From Owenia fusiformis (lineage: Eukaryota > Annelida > Polychaeta > Sabellida > Oweniidae): a stretch of 64,000 bases of DNA. The DNA is taken from contig CAIIXF020000008.1 in NCBI GenBank assembly GCA_903813345.2, positions 1,373,341 to 1,437,340 of the forward strand, written 5' to 3'. Every line of letters starts with the position of its first letter. The first letter of the stretch is position 1. The notes under the pieces are model-generated. The model saw only the letters and a list, made by a program, of their open reading frames with translations, was not told the DNA's origin and did no database searches. Positions 62,501-64,000 of this stretch are shown piece by piece. A program made the translations under genes and the position numbers.

Positions 62501-63882
62501 GTAAAATTGAACTTAATTTTGACCAAACACTAAATTTTGAAATGCCTGTCATTTTTTCACATTTGAGAGTTGAATCATGATACTTGGTGAATCAATGTAA
62601 CTTTGGATGAGCTTTAAAATGACATATGACACATACTATGACGACACTGGTATATGTCTGCCTAGGGGGGGCCCCATACTTTCGGGACACCCTGTATATA
62701 TGAACTGAATTGCTTATCTCCACTTACCAGTAGACTTTCCTAGCTTTGTTGATGGTTGCTATTGTAGAAACTTCTTTCAATGTTTCCTTGGTTTTCTTCT
62801 CAGCATTCTTCAAAGCCTGGATAATAAGAATAAAATGAAACTTTACGCAATAATCAACAAAGAAAGGCTCATCTCACTATTTTGATATTGTCTAAAAACA
62901 TAACTTGTTTTATTTTCAAATTGTCTCCCTCTTCCAAGAAAGATATACACATTGAACTCTGAAAAGTTCATGGTTATACTAACAGGGGGTTTTTTAACAA
63001 AGAAAGTCAAACAGTATTGTTATTTAGAAGGTAAATGATATTTTGCAAGGATTCCAATGGAAAAAGATTTTCCGTTCTTTCACATTTTGTGAGACATTTT
63101 AATGAAACAATACCTTGGTTGAAGCTTCAATAGTTTTCTGTTCTTTTTTAGCAGCAAATCTTTTCTTGTCAAAATATCTGAAAGAAAAATGTTCACATAA
63201 TTAACACTCAAAATCTAAAGATTAAATGATGTTATATTTGTAGTCTACTTTTAGTTTTCATTCACTTATACTAATGATCATGACTTTGTGTTATCAGTGT
63301 GTTTTGACATGCATACAGTATTACTTTTTACTTACTTCCTAGCATTAGCATAAGCAGACAGTGCAAGGTCAATGTCAATTCTCATTGGTTTCAATGTAGT
63401 TTCTGGGTCACCTTCTTCATCACTGTCCAAATATGGATCTCTATAAAGAAATACAGATCTTGTAAGGAAATTCAATTGTTTAAGGATTTAAGCCCTGGAC
63501 TTTCTGCAATTTGGATTGACCATTCTTTGAAGGTGTTGCTTTCCAAAATTTGCACGAGATGCAGAGATTTATCAACTTTTAAAATAAACGTCTTCAGAAA
63601 ATCATGAATTTTATTTTGCTAGATTATGACAGTTAAGGATAATTAAAATATAATTTTGGCATCAGGACAGCATGAGAGAACATGTGCAACATTTTTTCAC
63701 AAATTCACAAAAAAAACTCACTTCAGTAACATAGTTATATGGTTGCTATCCAACTTCAAGCCTTTGATTGCCATAGCAACCGCATCACCTTGCAGCTGAG
63801 CTTCTTTCACAATATTTTGTATCTCAGTCCAGTCTATTTGATTGGCTAAAGCACTGTTGACTATTGCAATTGCTCTATCAAC
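17428..63882 (-). CDS. NEMF: NEMF (Rqc2/Caliban) ribosome quality-control factor, C-terminal 758 aa, 17 exons, 5' part off the window
   Basis: NEMF binds 60S subunits that still carry peptidyl-tRNA after stalled ribosomes split, stabilises the ligase Listerin and recruits charged tRNA to add C-terminal tails. The 17 exons (5' to 3': 63722-63882, 63336-63440, 63114-63177, 62728-62816, 61534-61637, 53280-53455, 52849-52906, 52135-52645, 49915-50052, 49342-49435, 48830-48937, 48424-48501, 48021-48216, 47518-47710, 46234-46277, 17734-17813, 17428-17505) all have GT-AG borders and matching phases. In order they encode the middle coiled-coil region (ANQIDWTEI), the NFACT-R domain ([45 protein letters not shown]), an acidic disordered segment, a Lys/Gln-rich segment and the C-terminal NFACT-C domain ([36 protein letters not shown]). 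The N-terminal NFACT-N domain lies past 64000. The human protein is about 1,076 residues, so about 70% is here. Confidence 0.96.
17734..17813 (-). CDS. NEMF: NEMF penultimate coding exon
   Basis: Encodes [20 protein letters not shown] then DLFKSVK between acceptor ATTATTTCAG and donor GTAAGT. The split codon G|CT with the 46234 exon restores GKAAKT. Confidence 0.95.
18111..18190 (+). repeat. Dispersed repeat end, copy 1
   Basis: CAGAGTCTAGTTATAAACTA followed by CCCTCTACCTAGTATAGAC and TTACAGTTTAGCAG. The same block is at 20509-20590, 2.4 kb away and in the same orientation, and reversed at 12140. Confidence 0.7.
19463..19606. mobile_element. Palindromic MITE-like element with GGCTACCGGATTAACCTAC arms
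   Basis: The arm GGCTACCGGATTAACCTACT (about 19482-19501) reappears inverted at about 19569-19588, and flanking GCAACT/AGTTGC words extend the inverted repeat outward. About 60 bp of unpaired middle. No clear target duplication. Confidence 0.7.
19629..19655. other. TGTCATCAC...TGTGACA hairpin
   Basis: ATATGTCATCAC and GTGACATGAT can pair around TTCTGTTT. Its sequence resembles the terminal hairpin of elements A and B, so this could be a degraded element end. Confidence 0.4.
20509..20590 (+). repeat. Dispersed repeat end, copy 2
   Basis: CCCTGTGCGCAGAGTCTAG then TTATAAACTACCCTATGCC and TTACAGTTTAGCAG, matching 18111-18190. Confidence 0.7.
21221..21700. repeat. TTCTGCA / TTCCGCGG-rich repeated block
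   Basis: AATTCTGCA and ATTCCGCGG words recur about ten times on both strands, with weakly inverted outer ends (ACTATCACTCCCCCCA against TGGGGGCAGTGTACTAT). Likely a non-autonomous element, but no target duplication was identified. The minus-strand frames 21280-21465 and 21536-21799 lie inside it. Confidence 0.5.
21975..22045. repeat. AATATGGTGAAAAAT short tandem repeat
   Basis: Four to five copies of a 14-16 bp unit ATATGGTGAAAAATATA. Confidence 0.8.
22921..23220. repeat. GATAGGAAGGATAG microsatellite, copy 1
   Basis: Purine-rich GGATAGGATAGAA and GGAAGGATAGG words. Matching blocks follow the second and third heads. It is interrupted by a short stretch that matches the element body. Confidence 0.9.
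23230..23345. repeat. CTTGGACCTGGACTTGA short tandem repeat
   Basis: About ten copies of a 6-12 bp GGACTTGGACCT-type unit between the microsatellite and the element body; seen only in the first cluster unit. Confidence 0.8.
23938..24135. repeat. GATAGGAAGG microsatellite, copy 2
   Basis: Same microsatellite as 22921-23220, following the second head. Confidence 0.9.
25300..25492. repeat. GATAGGAAGG microsatellite, copy 3
   Basis: Same microsatellite following the third head. The minus-strand frame 25260-25499 (Ser/Pro/Ile/Leu-rich) is its translation and not a gene. Confidence 0.9.
27056..27112. repeat. AAGAATAAG microsatellite
   Basis: AATAAGAATAAGAAGAATAAG run just before the first tail hairpin; shorter versions occur before the other tails. 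Confidence 0.85.
27116..27140. other. Tail hairpin 1 (AGACTCCAGAT / ATCTGGAGTCT)
   Basis: Perfect 11-bp arms around a 3-base loop, preceded by GGCAAAAACAAT and followed by AATAAT. Equivalents at 27180-27204, 29081-29107 and 31378-31404. Confidence 0.9.
27180..27204. other. Tail hairpin 2
   Basis: Same arms as hairpin 1, preceded by ACTGGCAAAAACAAT and followed by AATAATAAGAATAAG, immediately upstream of element B. Confidence 0.9.
27224..29064 (+). mobile_element. Element B: second full copy of the tandem-core element
   Basis: Matches element A (1111-2788) over its whole length, including the same order of most core units, the CGCCGGACG run and the terminal TGTCACCAC hairpin. It is about 160 bp longer than A because of extra core units. 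It sits between tail hairpins 2 and 3 of the surrounding family. Frames at 27261-27986 on the minus strand are core-unit translations. Confidence 0.75.
29081..29107. other. Tail hairpin 3
   Basis: Arms AGACTCCAGATT and AATCTGGAGTCT, preceded by TACTGGCAAAAACAAT. It sits between element B and the next head at 29124. Confidence 0.9.
29180..29411. repeat. AGTAGCTGAGTAGGT microsatellite
   Basis: About 28 copies of an 8-bp unit GTAGCTGA/GTAGGTAG in alternating form. Confidence 0.9.
31378..31404. other. Tail hairpin 4
   Basis: Arms AGACTCCAGATT and AATCTGGAGTCT after GGCAAAAGCAAT. The following sequence (from about 31410) is unique. Confidence 0.9.
32259..32360 (+). repeat. AATAAAACAAATATTTCATT family member with strong hairpin
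   Basis: Head ATAAAACAAATATTTCATTC, then a hairpin at 32313-32350 with outer arms TGATATTCCA and TGGAATATCA and inner arms AGCCC and GGGCT around TTC. A reversed partial copy is at 15650-15725. The overlapping frame 32296-32520 has no recognised domain. Confidence 0.65.
33165..34300. repeat. 31-bp minisatellite, array 1
   Basis: About 36 copies of CCTCAAGTGGAGTAATCACA followed by CCATTTTGTCC. Two unit types alternate in places: the main one and an AAAGCAGCATAATCACACAA variant. Array 2 with the same two variants is at 36963-37725. Confidence 0.95.
34296..35125. repeat. ~830 bp flank of array 1, duplicated at 37712-38575
   Basis: Starts ATCATTTTCCTCAAACTTTG and ends near CAAACCAACCACACATAACT. 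It matches 37712-38575 almost base for base with a few small indels (for example the added TCTGTG near 38040). Array plus flank thus form one duplicated segment, copies about 3.4 kb apart. Confidence 0.9.
35126..36119. repeat. Spacer with a short duplicated GGAATCCTGGTGACAATTTT block
   Basis: The block CGGAATCCTGGTGACAATTT plus TATWCTCCATTGGAGTATTT occurs at about 35921-35977 and 36078-36119. The wording (cggaatcctg, gacctactt) resembles the CGCCATAACTTCC units at 23-31 kb, suggesting a distant relative. The rest is AT-rich; the frame at 35613-35834 has no domain. Confidence 0.5.
36135..36240 (-). repeat. Probable tRNA-derived SINE head
   Basis: On the minus strand GGTCTCATGGTTAGCGTGCC resembles a box A region and GATCGAGACC a box B, at tRNA-like spacing. 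Cloverleaf pairing is poor, so it is not a functional tRNA. Downstream lacks a clear tail. Confidence 0.4.
36300..36410 (+). repeat. Second possible tRNA-derived SINE relic
   Basis: GTAGAACGCCTATGGCGCTA is followed about 35 bp later by GTGGTTCGTATCTC, a weak box A/box B arrangement, then a T-rich tail. Low certainty. Confidence 0.3.
36805..36860 (+). repeat. tRNA-like relic with perfect box B
   Basis: GGGTTCGATTCCCACTC is a textbook T-arm/box B, but the upstream half (TAGCAAGTTGCTACTACATC) does not fold into acceptor, D and anticodon arms, so it is a truncated tRNA or SINE relic. Confidence 0.4.
36963..37725. repeat. 31-bp minisatellite, array 2
   Basis: About 24 copies of the same unit as array 1 (CAAGTGGAGTAATCACACCA plus TTTTGTCCCCT), including the AAAGCAGCATAATCACACAA variant. 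The plus frame 36813-37100 partly translates it. Confidence 0.95.
37712..38575. repeat. Second copy of the array flank
   Basis: Duplicate of 34296-35125 in the same orientation. Similarity ends near CATAACT, after which the two loci diverge. Confidence 0.9.
40998..42068. mobile_element. ~1.07 kb element with nested inverted repeats and TATA flanks
   Basis: Ends TCGGGTGTCCCAAAA and TTTTGGGAAACCCGA face inward, both bordered by TATA. Inside, 41097-41175 (GTACTAAGAAATTCAAG ... AGTGTTTGTACC) is inverted at 41556-41640. The right arm seems to be interrupted between about 41770 and 42020. No transposase frame; the 65-codon frame at 41333-41530 lies in the loop and has no motif. Confidence 0.65.
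44946..45140. mobile_element. Pogo/Tigger-like MITE
   Basis: Begins after TATA with CAGTAAAACCTGAATATCTG, then CTAATCCGAACACCTCCC and later GAACACCTCTCAATTTGAAC, and AACCTGTCTAATCTGAACAC. The CAGTAAAACC end and repeated TCCGAACAC words are typical of pogo-type elements. The right end is not sharply defined. Related fragments: 16240, 17148, 49060. Confidence 0.5.
45396..45529. other. 134-bp near-perfect hairpin
   Basis: Arms of about 57 bp (outer TATCCTATGATTTA against TAAATCATAGGATA; inner GGATATGATATCTGCA against TGCAGATATCAATATCC) enclose a loop with GCGAGCTTAGCGAGA. Arms differ by a handful of substitutions. It could be a foldback MITE; an RNA from either strand would form a long duplex. 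Confidence 0.85.
45646..45692. other. Small imperfect palindrome (CATAGCATATGG / CCGTATGCTATG)
   Basis: CATAGCATATGGTGCCGTAT and ACGCCGTATGCTATG pair across TGTCATGGCTTAA. It lies 120 bp beyond the 134-bp hairpin. Confidence 0.65.
46234..46277 (-). CDS. NEMF: NEMF exon (44 nt)
   Basis: Encodes [14 protein letters not shown] between acceptor CTGTTTAG and donor GTAAAT. The phase joins AA|G upstream and G|CT downstream. Confidence 0.95.
46447..46982. repeat. ~25 bp inverted repeat pair (GTGGAGAGGTTAAGCT)
   Basis: GTAGTGGAGAGGTTAAGCTA at 46456-46475 is inverted as AGCTTAACCTCTCCACCATC at 46957-46976. The 480 bp between them show no gene. Possibly an element about 0.5 kb long; no target duplication found. 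The stretch 46983-47362 holds nothing I recognise. Confidence 0.55.
47363..47558 (-). repeat. 49-bp tandem repeat x4 spanning a NEMF exon/intron junction
   Basis: Four identical 49-bp units start at 47363, 47412, 47461 and 47510. The last (most 5' on the minus strand) contains the real end of the 47518-47710 exon (AACTACAA|GTAAGT); the other three repeat that exon end and donor inside the intron. Confidence 0.97.
47518..47710 (-). CDS. NEMF: NEMF exon, start of the NFACT-C domain
   Basis: 193 nt. Encodes acidic [20 protein letters not shown] then [20 protein letters not shown] and [11 protein letters not shown]. Acceptor CTTAACTTCAG; donor GTAAGT within the 49-bp repeat. Confidence 0.95.
48021..48216 (-). 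CDS. NEMF: NEMF exon with poly-Gln
   Basis: Encodes [20 protein letters not shown], then a Gln-rich stretch with [10 protein letters not shown] and a run of seven Gln, then [20 protein letters not shown]. Human NEMF has Lys/Gln-rich but not poly-Gln sequence here, so the runs are a local expansion. Confidence 0.93.
48424..48501 (-). CDS. NEMF: NEMF exon ([17 protein letters not shown])
   Basis: 26 codons, phase 0 at both ends. [20 protein letters not shown] closely resembles the conserved basic/acidic helix of animal NEMF. Confidence 0.95.
48830..48937 (-). CDS. NEMF: NEMF exon ending PKRGQK
   Basis: 36 codons. [20 protein letters not shown], then a five-Gln run and PKRGQK. Acceptor TTCTTTTTAAG, donor GTAATA. 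The most variable part of the gene, so residue-level support is weaker than the phase support. Confidence 0.85.
48990..49058 (+). mobile_element. Element D: 3' fragment of the A/B element family
   Basis: TGTTACAGATGCCAAACACC, AACTGCC and CAACAAAATAGTCGGAGAC parallel the TGTTACAGACGCC ... CGCAAAAAAAACGGAGACC 3' portion of A and B. Neither core nor 5' end is present. Confidence 0.55.
49060..49205. mobile_element. Pogo/Tigger-like MITE fragment
   Basis: AAAACCTGTCTAATCCACGA near one end, GTGTTCAAATAAGCAGGTTT and GGAAAGTGTTCACACTGAGA further on; the words match 44946-45140 partly in reverse. Confidence 0.45.
49342..49435 (-). CDS. NEMF: NEMF exon (Lys-rich, linker)
   Basis: Encodes [20 protein letters not shown] then [11 protein letters not shown]. 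Acceptor ATTTTCAG, donor GTAGGC. Follows AKQKR, equivalent to the SAKERREMKKKK-type segment of the family. Confidence 0.9.
49915..50052 (-). CDS. NEMF: NEMF exon (linker, MTAKQKR)
   Basis: Encodes [20 protein letters not shown] ... [14 protein letters not shown]. Acceptor TTTGATTGTAG, donor GTCAGT. Phases 2 in, 2 out agree with both neighbours. Confidence 0.9.
50437..51661 (-). mobile_element. 5'-truncated LINE insertion with poly(A) tail and target duplication
   Basis: On the minus strand a long reading frame ends at 50512 and is followed by AATAAACT and a poly(A) tract (T run at 50435-50450). Near-identical flanks GAGAATACTAAAAAATT (50420-50436) and GAGATACTAAAAAATT (51662-51677) form the target duplication. 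It lies in the NEMF intron between 50052 and 52135, in the same orientation as NEMF. Confidence 0.85.
50512..51660 (-). pseudogene. LINE ORF2 C-terminal part (zinc-binding region)
   Basis: At least 372 residues are open. [12 protein letters not shown] near the start is typical of the region after the reverse-transcriptase domain of non-LTR elements, and [17 protein letters not shown] about residues 266-282 is the CCHC zinc-binding motif at the end of ORF2. The catalytic reverse-transcriptase domain is missing by 5' truncation, so the copy cannot move itself. The long intact frame suggests a fairly young insertion. Confidence 0.88.
51680..52130 (-). other. NEMF intron remainder
   Basis: AT-rich intron sequence between the LINE insertion and the 52135 exon; the minus frame 51714-51908 has no domain. 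Confidence 0.5.
52135..52645 (-). CDS. NEMF: NEMF largest in-window exon (end of NFACT-R plus acidic segment)
   Basis: 511 nt. Begins [20 protein letters not shown], the end of the NFACT-R domain, and continues [17 protein letters not shown] into a Ser/Asp/Glu-rich disordered stretch ending in a run of six Asp (a GAT microsatellite), [18 protein letters not shown]. Acceptor TTTTTCCAG, donor GTAAGT. Confidence 0.95.
52849..52906 (-). CDS. NEMF: NEMF exon ([19 protein letters not shown])
   Basis: 58 nt encoding [19 protein letters not shown], one of the most conserved blocks of NFACT-R. Acceptor GTTTATTAG, donor GTAAAA. Confidence 0.97.
53280..53455 (-). CDS. NEMF: NEMF exon (NFACT-R core)
   Basis: 176 nt encoding [40 protein letters not shown] and [14 protein letters not shown]. 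Acceptor ATTTTATAG, donor GTATGC. The HADLHGA motif is the signature of this domain. Confidence 0.97.
53595..54850. repeat. 38-bp minisatellite (ACATCAGGGAACATTCAGAA)
   Basis: About 33 copies of ACATCAGGGAACATTCAGAA plus TAAGATACAAGTACATGT; variants GGGCAC/GGGAAC and TACATGTACA/TTCATGTACA are interspersed. The array starts about 140 bp from the NEMF acceptor at 53455. Confidence 0.95.
55573..55600 (+). promoter_or_regulatory. Single copy of the intron-repeat core upstream of UGT
   Basis: AAAGGTCATGTGATGGGTG, about 95 bp before the UGT ATG, differs by one base from the AAAGGTCATGTGATGAGTG core of the 28-bp intronic repeat. It contains AGGTCA (nuclear-receptor half-site) and TCATGTGA (E-box). 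It may be a promoter element from which the array was seeded; function is inferred. Confidence 0.45.
55673..55735 (+). CDS. UGT exon 1 (signal peptide)
   Basis: [20 protein letters not shown] plus Lys, a typical cleavable signal, ending in the donor GTAAGT. It is too short for a standard frame scan but is needed to give the protein its usual start. Confidence 0.88.
55673..59316 (+). CDS. UDP-glucuronosyltransferase-like membrane glycosyltransferase (2 exons, 527 aa)
   Basis: Exon 1 (55673-55735) encodes a 21-residue signal peptide, exon 2 (57796-59316) the rest; the junction is phase 0 with GTAAGT...TTTTAG. Family members transfer a sugar from a UDP-sugar to lipophilic aglycones in the ER lumen. 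The C-terminal half has the donor-binding signature: [20 protein letters not shown], then [14 protein letters not shown] and FPLFYDQ (residues about 353-396). A membrane helix (about 486-516) and a KVKNA end (KxKxx-type ER retrieval) fit type I ER topology. Length is normal (about 530). In the N-terminal half the Asp of the catalytic pair is present (Asp146, FDLIIFDS), but the catalytic His position is Arg34 (MYKTSRIT instead of a SH motif). Donor sugar and substrate cannot be told. The gene lies inside a NEMF intron on the other strand. Confidence 0.93.
55800..57712. repeat. 28-bp minisatellite filling the UGT intron (~68 copies)
   Basis: Unit GACCAATTGGAAAGGTCATG plus TGATGAGT, with GACC/GACT/GATG variants at its start. 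It occupies nearly the whole 2.06 kb intron. The last three units are longer (about 48 bp), with an extra ATATCACTCCTCTTAAG-type insert. The minus-strand frames at 56631-57545 are translations of the repeat. Each unit carries CCAAT, AGGTCA and TCATGTGA. Confidence 0.97.
57796..59316 (+). CDS. UGT exon 2 (catalytic domains and membrane anchor)
   Basis: 506 codons from the acceptor ATCTATTTTAG to TAA. The frame opens with Val (GTG) after splicing; a start at the internal ATG would drop the signal peptide. Carries all enzymatic motifs of the protein. Confidence 0.95.
   Translation: MMIQPFPMYKTSRITAMEQIALILSKAGHNVTYFVHTEYTSSEILQAANATITKYDYPVKDLTYNLGEGSIQDLISKTILDEMDMIFNRGHYYDIYINYSLPAYFSDMNQWKRLKAENFDLIIFDSMDFALGRLMKEYLDRPTILWSNAGYELHYDNWLMPFPVSHIPNVFMPYSDQMTFKERAMNTFYYVLLQYHYIPYWRDMTDESLAKVADKLGLSRDINPVLNDADLIFIQSNSAYFYPRPTMPNVIPVLGLKDREHKPIEQKYLDFIDGANDAGFILFTFGSMPKGMDEKRREIFATVFARLKQRILWRYGGPQPISLGNNTMLSPWLPQNDLLGHPKLKLFITHCGASGAAEAVYNGAPVIAFPLFYDQRHHCAILTQHHKMGVTSSFAGITEETLSAALDEVLGNPQYKKNALKAQELARDQPINASYTIQYWCEYIMKHKGAHHLKSTAMFKLNFFQYFLLDILLLVFIVAIIFLVVFYCIIKNVVIYLCKSKKVKNA
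59399..59404 (+). promoter_or_regulatory. UGT poly(A) signal
   Basis: AATAAA 83 bp after the stop, followed by the T-rich CAGTTGTTTACATTTT. The mariner-like element begins 44 bp further on. Confidence 0.65.
59448..59645 (+). repeat. Mariner left terminal inverted repeat
   Basis: Starts CCAGGTCGATCAATAAGTTC; pairs with 61212-61408. Includes GTTACCATGGTAAC, itself a palindrome. Confidence 0.88.
59821..61091 (+). pseudogene. Mariner-type transposase, frameshifted, intron-containing
   Basis: N-terminal helix-turn-helix part (59821 or 59836 to about 60066) ends RSGRP; the frame then shifts by one base deletion or two-base insertion near 60067, and the catalytic part continues in the frame of 60090 ([19 protein letters not shown]). 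It reaches DYYAM at 60554, where GTAAGT starts a 153-bp intron ending TTTTTTCAG at 60707; the frame continues [10 protein letters not shown] to LN and a stop at 61091. The usual GDE at the first catalytic Asp reads ANE (Asn, codon 60342-60344). HHDNAPSH and YSPDVAICD keep the second and third Asp, with 35 residues between them (34 in classical mariner). So one frameshift and one catalytic loss make this copy inactive. Confidence 0.9.
60555..60707 (+). other. 153-bp spliceosomal-type intron in the transposase gene
   Basis: Donor ATG|GTAAGT and acceptor CACTTCTTTTTTCAG|GTA. Removing it joins YYAM to [10 protein letters not shown], exactly where mariner transposases continue without a gap. Unspliced, translation stops three codons in. 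Confidence 0.8.
61212..61408 (-). repeat. Mariner right terminal inverted repeat
   Basis: Reverse complement starts CCAGGTCGATCAATAAGTTC and follows the left repeat for about 200 bp. Confidence 0.88.
61534..61637 (-). CDS. NEMF: NEMF exon ([18 protein letters not shown])
   Basis: 104 nt encoding [20 protein letters not shown] and [15 protein letters not shown], the start of NFACT-R. Acceptor GTTTTTCTAG, donor GTATGT. Confidence 0.97.
61638..62727 (-). other. NEMF intron containing a palindromic MITE
   Basis: AT-rich intron; apart from the element at 62052-62694 nothing recognised. Confidence 0.7.
62052..62694. mobile_element. Palindromic MITE (643 bp) with ~200 bp arms
   Basis: Both ends read CAGGGTGTCCCGAAAGTATG plus GGGCCCCCCCTAGGCAGAC inward, flanked by TA (62050-62051, 62695-62696). 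Arms of about 200 bp at roughly 85-90% identity (down to AAGTTCAATTTTAC) leave a middle of about 240 bp. No coding frame. Tc1/mariner-superfamily origin is likely from the TA duplication. Confidence 0.85.
62728..62816 (-). CDS. NEMF: NEMF exon (coiled coil to NFACT-R)
   Basis: 89 nt encoding [20 protein letters not shown] then [10 protein letters not shown] (last codon split). Acceptor TTATTATCCAG, donor GTAAGT. Confidence 0.96.
63114..63177 (-). CDS. NEMF: NEMF exon (coiled coil)
   Basis: 64 nt encoding [20 protein letters not shown] plus Lys, part of the long coiled coil that contacts Listerin in the family. Acceptor TTTCTTTCAG, donor GTATTG. Confidence 0.95.
63336..63440 (-). CDS. NEMF: NEMF exon ([14 protein letters not shown])
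   Basis: 105 nt encoding [20 protein letters not shown] then [15 protein letters not shown]. Acceptor TTCTTTATAG, donor GTAAGT. Confidence 0.96.
63722..63882 (-). CDS. NEMF: NEMF exon, most 5' in the window
   Basis: 161 nt encoding [40 protein letters not shown] and [13 protein letters not shown]. Acceptor TTCATTCTGTAG, donor GTGAGT. By comparison with the family this is near residue 320-370, so about 300 N-terminal residues are coded beyond 64000. The remaining 63883-64000 is intron. Confidence 0.96.
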
Positions 63883-64000
63883 CTACAGAATGAAACAGTA
63901 GCATTAATGTTCAAATGGAATAAGTCTACATATTATAAATTAGAGACAAGTCTGTAAAACCACATTTTGCATGGCAACAGCTCAATCAATATTGATAAGT

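Overview
The window is animal nuclear DNA: AT-rich, intron-rich, with GT-AG introns, poly(A) signals, LINE, mariner and MITE debris, and many minisatellites. The proteins are metazoan (a TMEM196-like tetraspan protein, the ribosome quality-control factor NEMF and a UDP-glucuronosyltransferase). The style of the repeats (elements with tandem-repeat cores, GTACATGTAC-rich stretches, long palindromic MITEs) suggests a marine invertebrate, perhaps a mollusc. The phylum is inferred only weakly; no ribosomal or mitochondrial marker is present. Layout: (1) 1-3.6 kb is repeats: a 26-27 bp minisatellite, a mariner-type MITE and a 1.7 kb element with a tandem-repeat core. (2) 3670-13712 (+) is a four-exon TMEM196-like gene with a 34/35-bp minisatellite in intron 2. 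(3) 13.7-17.4 kb is the spacer between two convergent genes, with a promoter-like triple repeat and MITEs. (4) 17428-63882 and beyond (-) is the C-terminal ~758 codons of NEMF in 17 exons whose phases all agree; its 5' part lies past the right edge. The last two coding exons are cut off from the rest by a 28.4 kb intron packed with repeats: a probable rolling-circle-like concatemer (22.8-31.4 kb), two 31-bp minisatellite arrays with duplicated flanks (33.2-38.6 kb) and several palindromes. (5) The 8.1 kb NEMF intron at 53456-61533 holds a complete two-exon UDP-glucuronosyltransferase gene on the opposite strand (55673-59316) and, 44 bp beyond its poly(A) signal, a 1.96 kb mariner-like transposon with ~200 bp inverted repeats. 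Most notable: the UGT has Arg where the family has its catalytic His; its only intron is filled by about 68 copies of a 28-bp unit carrying AGGTCA, TCATGTGA and CCAAT-type motifs, and the unit core recurs once just upstream of the gene; the transposase gene is interrupted by a clean 153 bp GT-AG intron; and one NEMF exon/intron junction is tandemly copied four times, giving four identical splice donors. No prokaryotic system, CRISPR array or confident functional RNA gene was seen. All homology calls come from recognising protein motifs by eye; no database search was run.
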